Source: Methanohalophilus euhalobius
GTDB lineage: Archaea > Halobacteriota > Methanosarcinia > Methanosarcinales > Methanosarcinaceae
DNA length: 64,000 nt
Assembly: GCF_900215215.1 (NCBI RefSeq)
Contig: NZ_OBDR01000001.1
Location: forward strand, 310,001-374,000
Direction: 5' to 3'
Shown here: positions 45,520 through 55,841 of the stretch, piece after piece
How positions within the stretch are numbered: the stretch's first letter is position 1
Layout: each line of letters opens with the position of its first letter
The notes under the pieces: model-generated
What the model was told of the DNA's origin: nothing
Database searches by the model: none
Seen by the model: the letters and a program-made list of their open reading frames with translations, nothing else
Program-made: the position numbers and the translations under genes

Positions 45520-45973
45520 AAAATTCCAGACACTTAGATAACCCGACTTTAAAAGAAAATAAATTCACCCATAAAAAGGAAATACAAACTCTTATTTGAA
45601 GAACAATAATTACTAAATTCCTCTATAATAGATCTACAACCAACATTTGGCAAATAATCCAGCACCCAGGATTATGTTATAATATCCATACAATTTTTTT
45701 ACTGCTATGTATACATGCATACGATGCTATCATCGTATATGAATAGCAGGATGAGTAGACAAAGGCTATCCGCCTGTTGGGATCAAACGCAGAGATGAAA
45801 TATTCAAATTGCGTTTCTCATTAAATTTTTTATATGAATGCCAATTTAACGTAAAATATATAAACTATGTGTAATATAGTATTTATATAGAAGTGGTGGT
45901 ATCGAAGAATAAAATATTCCAATTACCGTAGGGTATGACTCTTCGACAAATGATATGAAAGGAAGGATTAAAG
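45520..45973. other. Intergenic region upstream of the HTH gene
   Basis: 454 nt, AT-rich. It holds a perfect hairpin ATACGATG/CATCGTAT with loop CTAT at 45719-45738, and two TATA-like stretches (AAAATATATAAAC near 45854 and TTTATATAG near 45882) that probably drive the HTH gene. No gene was found on either strand. Confidence 0.6.
45902..45946 (+). promoter_or_regulatory. Leader hairpin of the HTH gene
   Basis: TCGAAGA (45902-45908) pairs with TCTTCGA (45940-45946) across a 31-nt loop, in the untranslated leader 28 nt before the ATG. It could regulate translation. This is structural inference only. Confidence 0.4.
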
Positions 45974-46342
45974 ATGTACATGACAAGAATAAACGAGTCA
46001 GATGAAGAGATGATAGAAGCATTTAGAGGCCTTGGAGTTTCAAGAAACCTGGCAACTACTATTGCTTACTTAAAAAATGTTGACGAAGCTTCATCTCAGG
46101 ATATTGAAATGAACACAGGATTGCGACAACCTGAAGTAAGTGTTGCAATGCGTTCCATGAGAAAGAATAACTGGATAGAGGAAAGCAGCAAAAAACTAAA
46201 CGGCAAAGGAAGGCCTACAAAGATTTACAGTCTTGCAGCTCCTCTCAACAAGATCGTCAGACATTTTGAAGAGAAAGTTAAAGAAGAAAACGATGCAAGG
46301 ATCACCCTCGTCAAGAGGCTGAGATCACTTTCCAAAGACTAA
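45974..46342 (+). CDS. Small winged-helix (TrmB-like) transcription regulator
   Basis: 122 residues. A winged-helix domain (about 20-85) with LGVSRNLATTIAYLKNVDEAS, recognition helix GLRQPEVSVAMRSMRKNNWI and wing GKGRPTKIYSL is followed by a charged C-terminal helix. There is no ligand domain. GGAAGG precedes the ATG, and a second ATG lies two codons later. The long leader and strong terminator suggest a well-expressed single-gene unit. Target unknown. Confidence 0.85.
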   Translation: MYMTRINESDEEMIEAFRGLGVSRNLATTIAYLKNVDEASSQDIEMNTGLRQPEVSVAMRSMRKNNWIEESSKKLNGKGRPTKIYSLAAPLNKIVRHFEEKVKEENDARITLVKRLRSLSKD

Positions 46343-46364
46343 TTTTTTATATTTAGTAGAGAGG

Positions 46365-46400
46365 CAACCGGCCCATAAGTGGCCGGTTGGGCTTTTTTTG
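46365..46400 (+). terminator. Intrinsic-type terminator after the HTH gene
   Basis: A perfect 9-bp stem CAACCGGCC/GGCCGGTTG with a 7-nt loop, followed by GGCTTTTTTTG. Confidence 0.9.
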
Positions 46401-46511
46401 AATCAATAATGTTTCTTGATATATGTCAAGAATGTTCAACTACTTTTCACAGGCCATCCTGAAATGCAGATAACAGACTGCAAAAGGGATAACCTCACAC
46501 CAAAAAAGCTT

Positions 46512-46637
46512 TTATTCCGAAAAATCATCACCTTCCGATTTAAGGTCATTCAGATTTTCCTGAATGAGTTTTTCTTCAAGGTTTTCATTTTTTTTCGCAC
46601 CCTTTCTCTCTGTATCCCTTTTGTTGAACTTAGACAT
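46512..46637 (-). CDS. 41-residue highly charged small protein
   Basis: MSKFNKRDTERKGAKKNENL is followed by an acidic helix-like tail (EEKLIQENLNDLKSEGDDFSE) and TAA. GGTGAATTCGC before the ATG is a good archaeal ribosome binding site. The basic head and acidic tail are coding-like, and nothing else occupies this stretch. Function unknown. Confidence 0.65.
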   Translation of the reverse strand: MSKFNKRDTERKGAKKNENLEEKLIQENLNDLKSEGDDFSE

Positions 46638-46723
46638 GCGAATTCACCATAATAACATGGGACCTGTATCGTTATAATCTTTTCGAACAACCTTTTAATA
46701 AGCTAAAATAGTACTCAACCGTC

Positions 46724-47392
46724 ATGGATAAAACTGCAATACCTGAAAACTTAGAGGCAATCATATCAGATGTCGATGGAGTGCTGGTAGATTCGATGCC
46801 ATTCCATGCACATGCCTGGAAAACGTCCTTCAAAGAAGCAGGGATAGATATCGAAAAAGAAGAAATATACATTCTCGAAGGATCAAATCACAGAGGGATT
46901 ATAGAAAAAATATTTGAAAAGCAAGGAATGGTGCCTACTGAAGAGGATATTGAGCAGATACATGAACGGAAAAAAGAACTTTTTTTCAAGAACCAGAAAG
47001 CATGTGTATTTGATGGAATGGATGAAACTTTCAAATCCCTGCAAGCAAAGTTCAAACTTGCAGTAGTCTCAGGATCCGACCGTGCCATTGTAGAAACGCT
47101 GATGAGAAAATTCTATCCCAAAATATTCAATACAATGATTGCAGGAACAGATGTAGAAAAAGGCAAACCTGACCCCGAGCCTTATTTGACTGCTGTGGAA
47201 AGGCTTGCAGTACAAAAAGATAAATGTATTGTCCTGGAAAATGCACCCTTGGGAGTTGAAGCCGCAAAGAATGCAGGATTGTTTTGCATTGCAGTTCCAA
47301 CCTATGTCAGCGCTGATCATCTCCACAAGGCAGATATTGTTGTAAGAGACCACAGGGAACTTGTAGAGTACCTCCGCAGTCTCCTTGATTAA
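46724..47392 (+). CDS. HAD-superfamily phosphatase (beta-phosphoglucomutase-like)
   Basis: 222 residues. Motif I is SDVDGVLVDSMPFH, motif II VVSGSDRA, the Lys of motif III lies in DVEKGKPDPEPY and motif IV is CIVLENAPLGVEAA. The helical cap lies between motifs I and II. It hydrolyses a sugar phosphate or similar metabolite; the substrate cannot be told. There is no clear ribosome binding site, so the transcript may be nearly leaderless (TTTTAATAAG lies upstream). Confidence 0.88.
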   Translation: MDKTAIPENLEAIISDVDGVLVDSMPFHAHAWKTSFKEAGIDIEKEEIYILEGSNHRGIIEKIFEKQGMVPTEEDIEQIHERKKELFFKNQKACVFDGMDETFKSLQAKFKLAVVSGSDRAIVETLMRKFYPKIFNTMIAGTDVEKGKPDPEPYLTAVERLAVQKDKCIVLENAPLGVEAAKNAGLFCIAVPTYVSADHLHKADIVVRDHRELVEYLRSLLD

Positions 47393-47396
47393 AGCT

Positions 47397-49310
47397 TTAT
47401 ACCAGTCTTATAGTTTCCAGATTGGTAAGAGCTCTTGTATCAATTTTCTTTCTTTTATGGACAGAACTTGCAAGGTCTATACACGAACGTTCATCGCCGT
47501 GCTCTGTGAACACATGTTCTGGTTGTGGTTTCATGCGCTTGAAAAATTCCATGAGTTGCCTGCGGTCCGAGTGACCGGAAAAACCATCCACAATCTCAAC
47601 ATCCATGTTCACTCGCACAGTTTCTGAACCCTTGCCTCCGGAAGACAGGGGGATTTCCTTCCAGCCTTTCTGGATACGGCGACCCAAAGTTCCATCGGCC
47701 TGATAACCAACAAACACTAAAGTATTTCTTTCACCCGGTGCAAAGGCTTTGAAATATTCCATGACCGGCCCACCGCTCATCATACCGGAAGTGGACAGGA
47801 TCACACATGGATGTGGATTTTCAATAATATTTCTCCTGAGTTCATTAGAATCCACAGGTTTGAAACATTCAGAGAGGAATGGATTCTGTCCTTTCTGGAA
47901 AATCAGGCGTCTCAGATCATTATTTAGATATTCCGGATAGGTAGCATGGATGGCAGTTGCTTCCCATATCATACCATCGAGATAAACCGGAACCTCATCA
48001 ATAATTCCTTTCCTGATAGCTTCCTCTATGACAATCATAACCTCCTGGCTTCTTCCCACAGCAAATGCAGGAATAAGCACAACACCCTGTCGATCTATAG
48101 TTTCCTTGATAATCTTTTGCAGGTTCTTTTCGGCATCTTTTAATGCAGGCTGCATAGAATTAGAGGCACCATAAGTTGATTCCGTAATAACGGTCTCAAC
48201 CCGGGGGAACTTGTTTACTGCAGGATTGAAAAGGCGTGTCGGCCCATACTTGAAGTCCCCGGTTATTACCACATTATGCAAACCGTCCCCTATATGGAAA
48301 TGGGATATTGCAGATCCAATAATATGGCCTGCATTGTGGAACGTAAGCTTGATGTCAGGTGCAATATCAGTCACTTCTTCGTATTCCAGTACGATGCTGT
48401 GCTTTAGTGCATTACGTACATCCGCAGATTCATATGGGACCCGCTTTCCATCTTTGGCAGCCACGTCGATAAAGTCCAGTTCAAGCAGGACCATCATATC
48501 CCTGGTTGGGTGGGTACAATAAATTGGCCCATCATAACCATATTTATAGAGAAGAGGCACAAGACCCTGATGATCAAGGTGTGCATGGGTAATAACAACC
48601 GCATCAATCTGATTTAGGGGCTGTACTTCAGGAATGTAAAGATAAGGAGTCATGTCATCGTCGGAACCTACATTGACACCGCAATCGATCATAATCTTGG
48701 ATTCCGGAGTGGAGAGCAGGAAACAACTTCTACCCACTTCACGACAGCCACCAAGGGACGTAAGACGTACCCATTGGTCCTTGGAAGTACATTCCCTGTG
48801 AATTTTCCTCCCAATTGTTTTAAGGATATTCTTTCTATCGGAATGGTTCTTTTTCATAAATTCCCGTATATTTTTCACAGTACGGGATTTTATCGGCGGA
48901 GTCCTGACAACTTTCGGGGTCCAGCCTATCTTCTTGGTTATTTCACGAAGGGTTTCCCCATGCTTGCCTATTACAAGGCCGGGTTTTTCCGCCTCAATTA
49001 TCACTTCCCCGACATCCGGAGCAAAATCATAATTTGTGACTCCTGAATCCTCGGGAACTGTTTGATCGATAAGGTCGATAGATTCTTCTGGTGCCAAAAG
49101 TACCTTTGGATCAGGACGAACAACTATTCTGGTCCTTAAATTTTTGGCCAGGGTCCGTACGATGTTTCCATTATCAGCAAATTTCCGGGGTTCTTCTGTA
49201 TATACCACAAGCTGAGGACCCTCAAATTCTACATTTGAAATTGTAGTGCCAGCCGGAAGATTCTTCTCGATTTTTTTCTTTAATCCTTCTAGGATATCTT
49301 CTATGACCAT
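47397..49310 (-). CDS. Archaeal cleavage and polyadenylation specificity factor homologue aCPSF1 (KH/beta-CASP ribonuclease)
   Basis: 637 residues. Two N-terminal KH-type domains (to about 145, with [18 protein letters not shown]) are followed by a metallo-beta-lactamase domain (THAHLDHQG) and a beta-CASP domain ([17 protein letters not shown], then [14 protein letters not shown]). aCPSF1 is the archaeal transcription-termination ribonuclease acting at U-rich 3' ends. This matches the many T-rich gene ends in the window. It is next to the proteasome beta gene, as in other methanogens. Confidence 0.96.
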   Translation of the reverse strand: MVIEDILEGLKKKIEKNLPAGTTISNVEFEGPQLVVYTEEPRKFADNGNIVRTLAKNLRTRIVVRPDPKVLLAPEESIDLIDQTVPEDSGVTNYDFAPDVGEVIIEAEKPGLVIGKHGETLREITKKIGWTPKVVRTPPIKSRTVKNIREFMKKNHSDRKNILKTIGRKIHRECTSKDQWVRLTSLGGCREVGRSCFLLSTPESKIMIDCGVNVGSDDDMTPYLYIPEVQPLNQIDAVVITHAHLDHQGLVPLLYKYGYDGPIYCTHPTRDMMVLLELDFIDVAAKDGKRVPYESADVRNALKHSIVLEYEEVTDIAPDIKLTFHNAGHIIGSAISHFHIGDGLHNVVITGDFKYGPTRLFNPAVNKFPRVETVITESTYGASNSMQPALKDAEKNLQKIIKETIDRQGVVLIPAFAVGRSQEVMIVIEEAIRKGIIDEVPVYLDGMIWEATAIHATYPEYLNNDLRRLIFQKGQNPFLSECFKPVDSNELRRNIIENPHPCVILSTSGMMSGGPVMEYFKAFAPGERNTLVFVGYQADGTLGRRIQKGWKEIPLSSGGKGSETVRVNMDVEIVDGFSGHSDRRQLMEFFKRMKPQPEHVFTEHGDERSCIDLASSVHKRKKIDTRALTNLETIRLV

Positions 49311-49388
49311 TAAAAATGCCTTCCTGTATTATAAAAAAGTAGAAAATGTGGGAAAGAGTATTTTAAAAAATAAGATGAATAAGGTAGC

Positions 49389-50021
49389 TTATTTCAGATT
49401 TTCAAGTATTTTGTCCACCTCTCCGGTATCAAGCCTATTATAGCTATCCGCAGTTATTTTGACAACATCGATACCATTTCCAGAAGCTGAATCTCTTTTC
49501 ATGGCATTGTAAAGAGCACGGATTGCAAGTTCCATACCCTCTTCGACATTGATACCTTCATGATAGCGGTCTTCAAGAACACCATAAGCCATCGGTGAAC
49601 CAGAGCCCGTAGCAACGGCTTTTGTCTCCTCAATATTTCCACCCATCGCATCGAGTGAAAATATGGCAGGTCCATTCTTATCTACGCCACCTACCAGGAG
49701 TTGGACCATTAGAGGGAAATAGCGTTGCCCACCAAGGATGTTGGAGAGTAAAGTTGTGAGGCCTTTGATGGTTATTGATTCCTGTCTCCTCATTTTATAG
49801 AGTTTGGATTCCACACTAATCATCCGCACAAGTTGCTGGGCATCACCTACCGAGCCAGCAGTGGTCATCCCGACCAGGTCATCGATCTGGTAAATCTTCT
49901 TTGCGGTCTTGCTGGCTATGAAGTTGCCCATAGTTGCCCTTTTTTCAGTGGCAAGAACAACTCCATCACTGCAAACTATGCCTACAGTGGTCGTGCCTTT
50001 TAAATGTTTGTCATTATCCAT
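49389..50021 (-). CDS. psmB: Proteasome beta subunit
   Basis: 210 residues. A short propeptide MDNDKHLKG is cut before the catalytic Thr of [15 protein letters not shown], with Lys in KRATMGNF and Asp/Ser of the Thr1 network (GSGSPMAYG). It forms the 20S core with alpha subunits encoded elsewhere. It ends in TAA 79 nt from the aCPSF1 start. Confidence 0.97.
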   Translation of the reverse strand: MDNDKHLKGTTTVGIVCSDGVVLATEKRATMGNFIASKTAKKIYQIDDLVGMTTAGSVGDAQQLVRMISVESKLYKMRRQESITIKGLTTLLSNILGGQRYFPLMVQLLVGGVDKNGPAIFSLDAMGGNIEETKAVATGSGSPMAYGVLEDRYHEGINVEEGMELAIRALYNAMKRDSASGNGIDVVKITADSYNRLDTGEVDKILENLK

Positions 50022-50419
50022 CAGTATACCTCAGCAAAAAACGAGAAATTAATTTGTAAAAACACACCTATGGTATAGGGTAATACAGTAAATGATTGGC
50101 AATTTAGCTATATAAGAGTTTCTGTTGAAGAGATATTGCACTTATAATTTAGTTTATCGCACAGATGAACCAATAGTAATTGCTCAACTGCTACTGACCC
50201 CCAGAAACACAGGTATTAGTGTTATGTAATTAAAATACATATACAAAATATCAATATATATTATATATTGACAAAATATATAATTTACTAACCATATGAA
50301 TACACATTGAGATATTTCTAACCAACAATAACAACACTCAGGCAAATCAACCATTATATCAAAAAACACTTACTATTATTAATTGAAAAATATTTTTATG
50401 AAAATCAAAGGAAACTATC
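50022..50419. other. AT-rich intergenic region between psmB and the PhoU-like gene
   Basis: 398 nt with several TATA-like runs. CTATATAAG near 50110 (read on the minus strand as CTTATATAG) is a likely psmB promoter. TATATATTATATATTG near 50254 may serve the plus-strand gene. No RNA gene or small protein with a supported start was found. Confidence 0.55.
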
Positions 50420-51463
50420 ATGTCTGAAAGAAGAAAAGTACAACTCACGGGAGGCTCCACCTTTATAGTATCCCTCCCCATAAACTGGGTGAGGGGGGCC
50501 GGTCTTGAAGCTGGAGATAGCGTAATCCTTGCACCACAGAATAAAAGCTCACTCCTGATATCCTCTGATACACTCAACAAGAATCAAAGATACGAAACCA
50601 AAATTGAAATTAATCGCCTGATCCCTAACAAAGGAAAAATGTATAATCAGCCTCCTGTAGCCGAGCCGGAAGACATTTTCAGGATACTCATTTCCCATTA
50701 TCTTGCTGGCTATGATATAATCAAAATGGAGTCAAAAGAGGGATTCAGTGCAGCCGATCGTAAATTCATAAAAGATGCATCCCGCAAAAGGCTTGTAGGT
50801 CTTGAAGTGGTGGAAGAAAGCCACCATGAACTTGTGCTGCAAAGCCTGCTCAATTACAGGGACCTTTCCCTCCATAGGGCTCTGCAAAATATGTCCGGCC
50901 TATTAACCTCAATGTTAAGCGACATAATGGAAGCAATTGAGAAAAATGATAAAGAAGTCGCCCAGGATATAATACTCAGGGACAACGAAGTTGACAGGTT
51001 TTACCTTTTAACTGTAAGACAGTTGAAAGCAGCCATTGAAGACCGCAACCTTTCAAAAAAGATTGGTATCGAAAGACCCGGGGAGTGCCTGGGCTATCGG
51101 CTTGTTACTAAAAGCATGGAAAGAATCGGAGACCATGTGGTCAGGATTGCAAAGAACCTGATTGAAATGGAAAACGAAGTGGAACCTGATGACCCCATAT
51201 TCAAGATGGCAGAAGATGTCCAGACTATCTTCAAGCAGTCCATAGCCCTGCTTTCAAATCTCGATCCCATGGAAGCAAACATGGTCATAAAGAATGCAAA
51301 GAATATTTCCCGGGGAGGTACTGCATTATACAAGAACAGGCAGGCAGACACCAACTCACACCAATTTGGCTTCATTGTGGAAAGCCTGCAAAGGATTGCT
51401 GAATACAGTGGTGATATTGCAGAAATTTCCATTAATATGAGTACAAAGGATTTGAACACATAA
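50420..51463 (+). CDS. AbrB-PhoU fusion regulator
   Basis: 347 residues. An N-terminal AbrB/SpoVT-type swapped-hairpin DNA-binding domain (RKVQLTGGSTFIVSLPINW) is followed by a linker and two PhoU domains (ERIGDHVVRIAKNLIEME, then RIAEYSGDIAEISINM). This archaeal architecture fits a phosphate-responsive transcription factor. It lies upstream of the polyphosphate genes, in the same orientation, so regulation of polyphosphate storage is a plausible inference. It is distinct from the phoU of the pst operon. Confidence 0.9.
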   Translation: MSERRKVQLTGGSTFIVSLPINWVRGAGLEAGDSVILAPQNKSSLLISSDTLNKNQRYETKIEINRLIPNKGKMYNQPPVAEPEDIFRILISHYLAGYDIIKMESKEGFSAADRKFIKDASRKRLVGLEVVEESHHELVLQSLLNYRDLSLHRALQNMSGLLTSMLSDIMEAIEKNDKEVAQDIILRDNEVDRFYLLTVRQLKAAIEDRNLSKKIGIERPGECLGYRLVTKSMERIGDHVVRIAKNLIEMENEVEPDDPIFKMAEDVQTIFKQSIALLSNLDPMEANMVIKNAKNISRGGTALYKNRQADTNSHQFGFIVESLQRIAEYSGDIAEISINMSTKDLNT

Positions 51464-51479
51464 TTTACTTTTTCAGGAA

Positions 51480-51854
51480 TTAGACGATTAAACTGGTTTG
51501 GTTCAGCATAATCATCAAATTATTTACTACAAGTACAACACCCAAAAAAGCAATCGCAAATTTGGAGGTATTCCACAGAAATGAACTCCAGGACAGGCCG
51601 GATTGCCTGATGAGTTTGTAGTTCAAATAAACCGCCACAATAAAGAGAAGTTTCAAAAGCAAAAAGGCTCCCAGGCCAAATTCCGCCAGTACGAATGCTA
51701 TAAATCCGTTTTGCTCGACCCCAAAATTCAAGGCTCCAATGGTGGTTAGGAAATCCCCGAAGACATAGAATAGGATAATATATTTGATGTCAGAAAGGAA
51801 AACAATCAAATCCTTTTCTGGATACTTAAAGGTAGACCGGTACGGGAATTCCAT
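51480..51854 (-). CDS. DUF5658-like small membrane protein
   Basis: 124 residues with three or four transmembrane segments (IILFYVFGDFLTTIGALNFG, LGAFLLLKLLFIVAVYL, FAIAFLGVVLVVNNLMIML). GDFLTT followed by a small loop with Glu-Gln-Asn is reminiscent of DUF5658. Function unknown. It is convergent with the AbrB-PhoU gene, with 16 nt between the stops. Confidence 0.65.
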   Translation of the reverse strand: MEFPYRSTFKYPEKDLIVFLSDIKYIILFYVFGDFLTTIGALNFGVEQNGFIAFVLAEFGLGAFLLLKLLFIVAVYLNYKLIRQSGLSWSSFLWNTSKFAIAFLGVVLVVNNLMIMLNQTSLIV

Positions 51855-52060
51855 AAATAAAAGCTTGCATGTACATTGCTATTAACTTGATGTACACACA
51901 TTTAAGTAATAATGTTCATGAAATTTACAAAAAAAACCATACAAACGAATGAGCACACAAATATCGACCTACAACAAGGCCATGAAATTCAAACCTGCAT
52001 CGAAAATAGTTCTGATTACGATGGGAAGTTTTTAAAGTAATCAAATATACATAGAGCATC

Positions 52061-53659
52061 ATGGGCTCGGGCAAATCATTGATAATTGGTCTTTTTGCAG
52101 TAATAGCAGGCGCAACACTGGGGATCGGGGGCGCTGTGGCCCTTATGTTGATGGAATTGAACCGTTATTCTCCGGCAGGGGAAATACTGGTGACCATGGG
52201 TGCATTTGCAACAGGGCTAGCACTCATAATGCTGGGATTGAATCTATTAATAAAACAGGAAAACGGTTACACCCTGATAAGTGCCATCTTATATGCAATC
52301 ATTATAGGCGGGTTTATTTCCCTCTATCCTGAAAAATGGATATATCCAAACGTGTCCTATATTGCACTGGGGTATCTAGCCACTACACTCTTTCTTATAA
52401 CAAGGATCTTCAAAGAAATGCTTAATCATCTTTTAGAGATCAATAAATTAAAAAACAACTCTAAAAATAATTCATTTTTTATTGCCCTGGCCCAACTTAT
52501 AATGATGGAACTTACAGGTAATCAAGAGGAAGAATACCAAAGCAAGATTGGGGGAGAATACATTATGAATCAGGATGACGAAGAACTAAAAGTTACAGAG
52601 GAACTGAAAGAAAAACAGATAGAAGCCGCTCCTGAAGAAGAAAAAGAAGATAACAAAAAATCAAAAAAGAAGATTGAAATCCAAACCGATGACACAATGG
52701 CCGAAGCCGCTCGGAAGATCTTCCAGAAACATTTCAAGAAAATGCAAAAGCATGAAACGGGAACAAAAGTTGGAAGGGACATAGAAGAGCTACATGACAT
52801 GCGGGTGGCTGCAATGCGTATCAAAGCCGGTTTTGAAGTTCTCAATCCCTACCTTGATATGAAAGAACTTGGCCGATACCTCAAAGGAATAAAACGCACC
52901 CGTAAAGCACTAGGTAATGTAAGGGACATGGACGTATTCCTTGAACGTATTGACCATTATTGTGAAGAGTTACCAGAAAAACGTAAAAGGGAACTCGATT
53001 TCCTGAAAGATAACATCGAGATAGAAAGGGCCAAAGAAAGAGGGAATATGTTGGAATACCTGGATAGCAAAAGGTACAACAGGTTCAAGAAAAAGTTTGA
53101 GGATGCCCTGGGGAAAAAGAATTACTGGAAGATGGAAGATGAAAATAGCAAAGGAACTCCCCGTCCTACCAGTGTACGAGAAGTATTTCCCACACTTGTT
53201 TATGGCCAATATGCAAATGTTCTTGCTTATGAAGACAAAGTAGGTCCTGACCCCCATGAAGCACCCCTGGAAGTACTGCACAGATTACGTATAGATGTGA
53301 AAATCCTGCGTTATACCTTTGAATTCTTCCAGGAAGTCCTGGGAGACGAAGCCAAACAGACAATAAAGCGGCTGAAGAGTCTTCAGGATAATTTGGGAGA
53401 CATGCACGATGCAGCCGTTGCTGTCGAACTTCTGAACGGGTTCAAGGAAAGTGGACACTGGGGAGACAAAAGTACCTCATGGGGAGAAAAGGAAAACAAT
53501 GCTGTTGATGGCCACATTGATGCATTCATCCATTACAAAGAAGAAGAAATAAAAAAACTGCGGGATAAATTCCCTGCTGAATGGGAAAGTATTACCGAAC
53601 CGGAATTTGGGAAGATGTTTGCAGAATCCATTGCAGGAATGTATTCAAAGAATATTTGA
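52061..53659 (+). CDS. Membrane-anchored CHAD-domain protein
   Basis: 532 residues. Four hydrophobic segments span about residues 6-125 (for example LFAVIAGATLGIGGAVALML). A charged linker follows, then a CHAD domain from about 215 to 515 with its conserved basic/His pattern (EELHDMRVAAMRIKAGFEVL, VLHRLRIDVKILRYTFEFF, LGDMHDAA). CHAD domains bind polyphosphate and localise to polyphosphate granules. The gene stands just before ppk1, so the protein probably anchors polyphosphate at the membrane. Confidence 0.9.
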   Translation: MGSGKSLIIGLFAVIAGATLGIGGAVALMLMELNRYSPAGEILVTMGAFATGLALIMLGLNLLIKQENGYTLISAILYAIIIGGFISLYPEKWIYPNVSYIALGYLATTLFLITRIFKEMLNHLLEINKLKNNSKNNSFFIALAQLIMMELTGNQEEEYQSKIGGEYIMNQDDEELKVTEELKEKQIEAAPEEEKEDNKKSKKKIEIQTDDTMAEAARKIFQKHFKKMQKHETGTKVGRDIEELHDMRVAAMRIKAGFEVLNPYLDMKELGRYLKGIKRTRKALGNVRDMDVFLERIDHYCEELPEKRKRELDFLKDNIEIERAKERGNMLEYLDSKRYNRFKKKFEDALGKKNYWKMEDENSKGTPRPTSVREVFPTLVYGQYANVLAYEDKVGPDPHEAPLEVLHRLRIDVKILRYTFEFFQEVLGDEAKQTIKRLKSLQDNLGDMHDAAVAVELLNGFKESGHWGDKSTSWGEKENNAVDGHIDAFIHYKEEEIKKLRDKFPAEWESITEPEFGKMFAESIAGMYSKNI

Positions 53660-53768
53660 TTAATATTTTTAGTACTAATATATAGAATCCATACAAAATT
53701 GATATATATTCTCCGACCACTAAAATGCCACAAACAGATACATTCGGAATTGTATACAATGGGATACC

Positions 53769-55841
53769 ATGAAAAGAGAATCACTTAAATATATCAATCG
53801 GGAAATTAGCTGGCTATCCTTCAATGAAAGAGTATTGCAAGAAGCTGCCGATACCCGGGTACCCCTGATGGAAAGGCTCAAGTTCCTGGGCATCTTTTCA
53901 TCAAACCTTGACGAATTTTTCAGTGTACGTGTGGGAACAATCAGAAGAATGATTGATGCCGACATTAAAGAAAAAGTGATGTTTGGAGGATCTCCCAGAG
54001 AAGTGTTGCAAAAAATACAGAGTACAGTTCTGACTTTGCAAAATGATTTTGATGATGTATTCAAGGAAATTAGTAAGGAACTCCAGAAGAATAAGATATA
54101 CATACTTGATGAAAAAAACCTCAAGGATTACCATAAAGACTACATTTCAGAGTATTTCAAACAAAAGATTCACTCTTTGCTTGTTCCCTTAATGCTCAAT
54201 GAAAACAAAAAGTTCCCCTACCTAAAAAATCATGTAATATATCTTGCAATTCACATGTACAGGAAAGAGGATCCTGCTGATTATAAATATGCCCTAATAG
54301 AAGTTCCTGCTGATATTTTACCCCGATATATCAGCCTGCCTTCAAAAGATGACAAGAAGTATGTTATAATTCTGGATGATATCATAAGGTTTGGCCTGAA
54401 AGATGTTTTTGCAATATTTAACTATGACAGGATCGACGCTTATACAATAAAACTTACAAGGGATGCTGAGCTCGATTTTGAAGAAGATGTAACAAAAAGT
54501 TTCTTTGAAAAAGTGATGAAGAGTCTGGAAGAAAGAAAACGTGGACTGCCTGTACGATTTGTATACGATAGGGAAATTCCCGAGCACTTGCTTAACTTTA
54601 TCCTCAGAAAAAGCAAAATGAATAATTTTGAAAACCTGATTCCCGGAAGTCGCTACCATAACGCCAGAGATTTTATGGATTTCCCGCGCATGGGAATGAA
54701 AGAACTTGGATACCCGAATTCGCCTCCATTGACACACCCCTCGATCGAGGCACATACAAGTATCTTAAAAGCAATCAAAAGAAAAGATATTCTTCTTCAC
54801 TATCCATACCACTCTTTTGATTATATGATAGACCTGCTCAGGGAAGCGGCTATTGACCCGATGGTCACCTCGATAAAAATTACCCTGTATAGGGTTGCAA
54901 AGAACTCAAAAGTTATCAATGCCCTGACAAACGCCATCAAAAACGGCAAAAACGTAACAGTAGTAATGGAATTACAGGCCAGGTTCGATGAAAAGGCCAA
55001 TATTTACTGGACACAAATGCTGGAAGATGCTGGTGCTATCTTAATCGACGGTGTCCCGGGATTGAAGGTGCATGCCAAACTCTGCCAGATAGAACGCAAA
55101 GAAGGGAATGAATCTGTATTTTATAGTGCCGTGGCAACAGGTAATTTCAATGAATCAACCGCGAAATTATACAGTGACCACTGTCTTTTTACCTTTAACA
55201 GTCAAATCAATGAAGAAATTAACAACTTATTTAAGTTTTTTGAACATAACTACAAAGTTTATGATTACCAGCATTTGCTGGTAGCTCCCCACCAGCTTAG
55301 AAAGAAATATTTGAACCTTATTCGAAAGGAAACAGAAAATGCATCCATGGGAAAGGAAGCGTTCATCTGTGCAAAAATGAATAGTCTTGTGGACAAGGAA
55401 ATGATAGATGCACTTTATGAAGCAAATAATGCAGGCGTTAAGATAGATCTGATAATTAGAGGTATCTGCTCCCTTGTCCCCGGAGTTGAAGGACAGAGCG
55501 AAAACATCAATGCCATTAGTATTGTAGATAAATATCTTGAACATTCAAGAATTTTTGTATTTTGCAATGAGGGAGATACTAAATACTACATTTCATCTGC
55601 TGACTGGATGGTACGCAATCTTGACAAAAGAGTAGAAGTTGCCACCCCCATATATGATCCGGATATACAGAAAGAAATCCGGGACTTCATAAAAATGCAG
55701 TTCAATGACAGGAAAAAAGCAAGGATAATCAATGAGAAACAGGACAATCCCTACCTGATAAGTGTTGACGATAAAGAAGTCAGATGCCAGGACGAAATAT
55801 ATGATTATCTGGCCAGAAAGACAGGGCAGGCTAATAAATGA
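53769..55841 (+). CDS. ppk1: Polyphosphate kinase 1
   Basis: 690 residues, reversible ATP-dependent polyphosphate synthesis. N-terminal YINREISWLSFNERVL, phospholipase D-like catalytic domains with the autophosphorylated His in GLKVHAKLCQI, TGNFNESTAKLYSDHCLF and a second His in LEHSRIFVFCNEG. The stop overlaps the ppx start (ATGA), so the two are translationally coupled. The enzyme makes the substrate that ppx and ppk2 consume. Confidence 0.97.
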   Translation: MKRESLKYINREISWLSFNERVLQEAADTRVPLMERLKFLGIFSSNLDEFFSVRVGTIRRMIDADIKEKVMFGGSPREVLQKIQSTVLTLQNDFDDVFKEISKELQKNKIYILDEKNLKDYHKDYISEYFKQKIHSLLVPLMLNENKKFPYLKNHVIYLAIHMYRKEDPADYKYALIEVPADILPRYISLPSKDDKKYVIILDDIIRFGLKDVFAIFNYDRIDAYTIKLTRDAELDFEEDVTKSFFEKVMKSLEERKRGLPVRFVYDREIPEHLLNFILRKSKMNNFENLIPGSRYHNARDFMDFPRMGMKELGYPNSPPLTHPSIEAHTSILKAIKRKDILLHYPYHSFDYMIDLLREAAIDPMVTSIKITLYRVAKNSKVINALTNAIKNGKNVTVVMELQARFDEKANIYWTQMLEDAGAILIDGVPGLKVHAKLCQIERKEGNESVFYSAVATGNFNESTAKLYSDHCLFTFNSQINEEINNLFKFFEHNYKVYDYQHLLVAPHQLRKKYLNLIRKETENASMGKEAFICAKMNSLVDKEMIDALYEANNAGVKIDLIIRGICSLVPGVEGQSENINAISIVDKYLEHSRIFVFCNEGDTKYYISSADWMVRNLDKRVEVATPIYDPDIQKEIRDFIKMQFNDRKKARIINEKQDNPYLISVDDKEVRCQDEIYDYLARKTGQANK

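Noticed and set aside
45719-45738. ATACGATG-CTAT-CATCGTAT hairpin as a terminator
   Set aside because: It is not followed by a T tract and stands about 200 nt from the nearest upstream gene end, so no role is assigned.
50150-50215. Possible tRNA in the psmB upstream region
   Set aside because: No acceptor stem or T-arm (GTTCGAATC-like) could be built.
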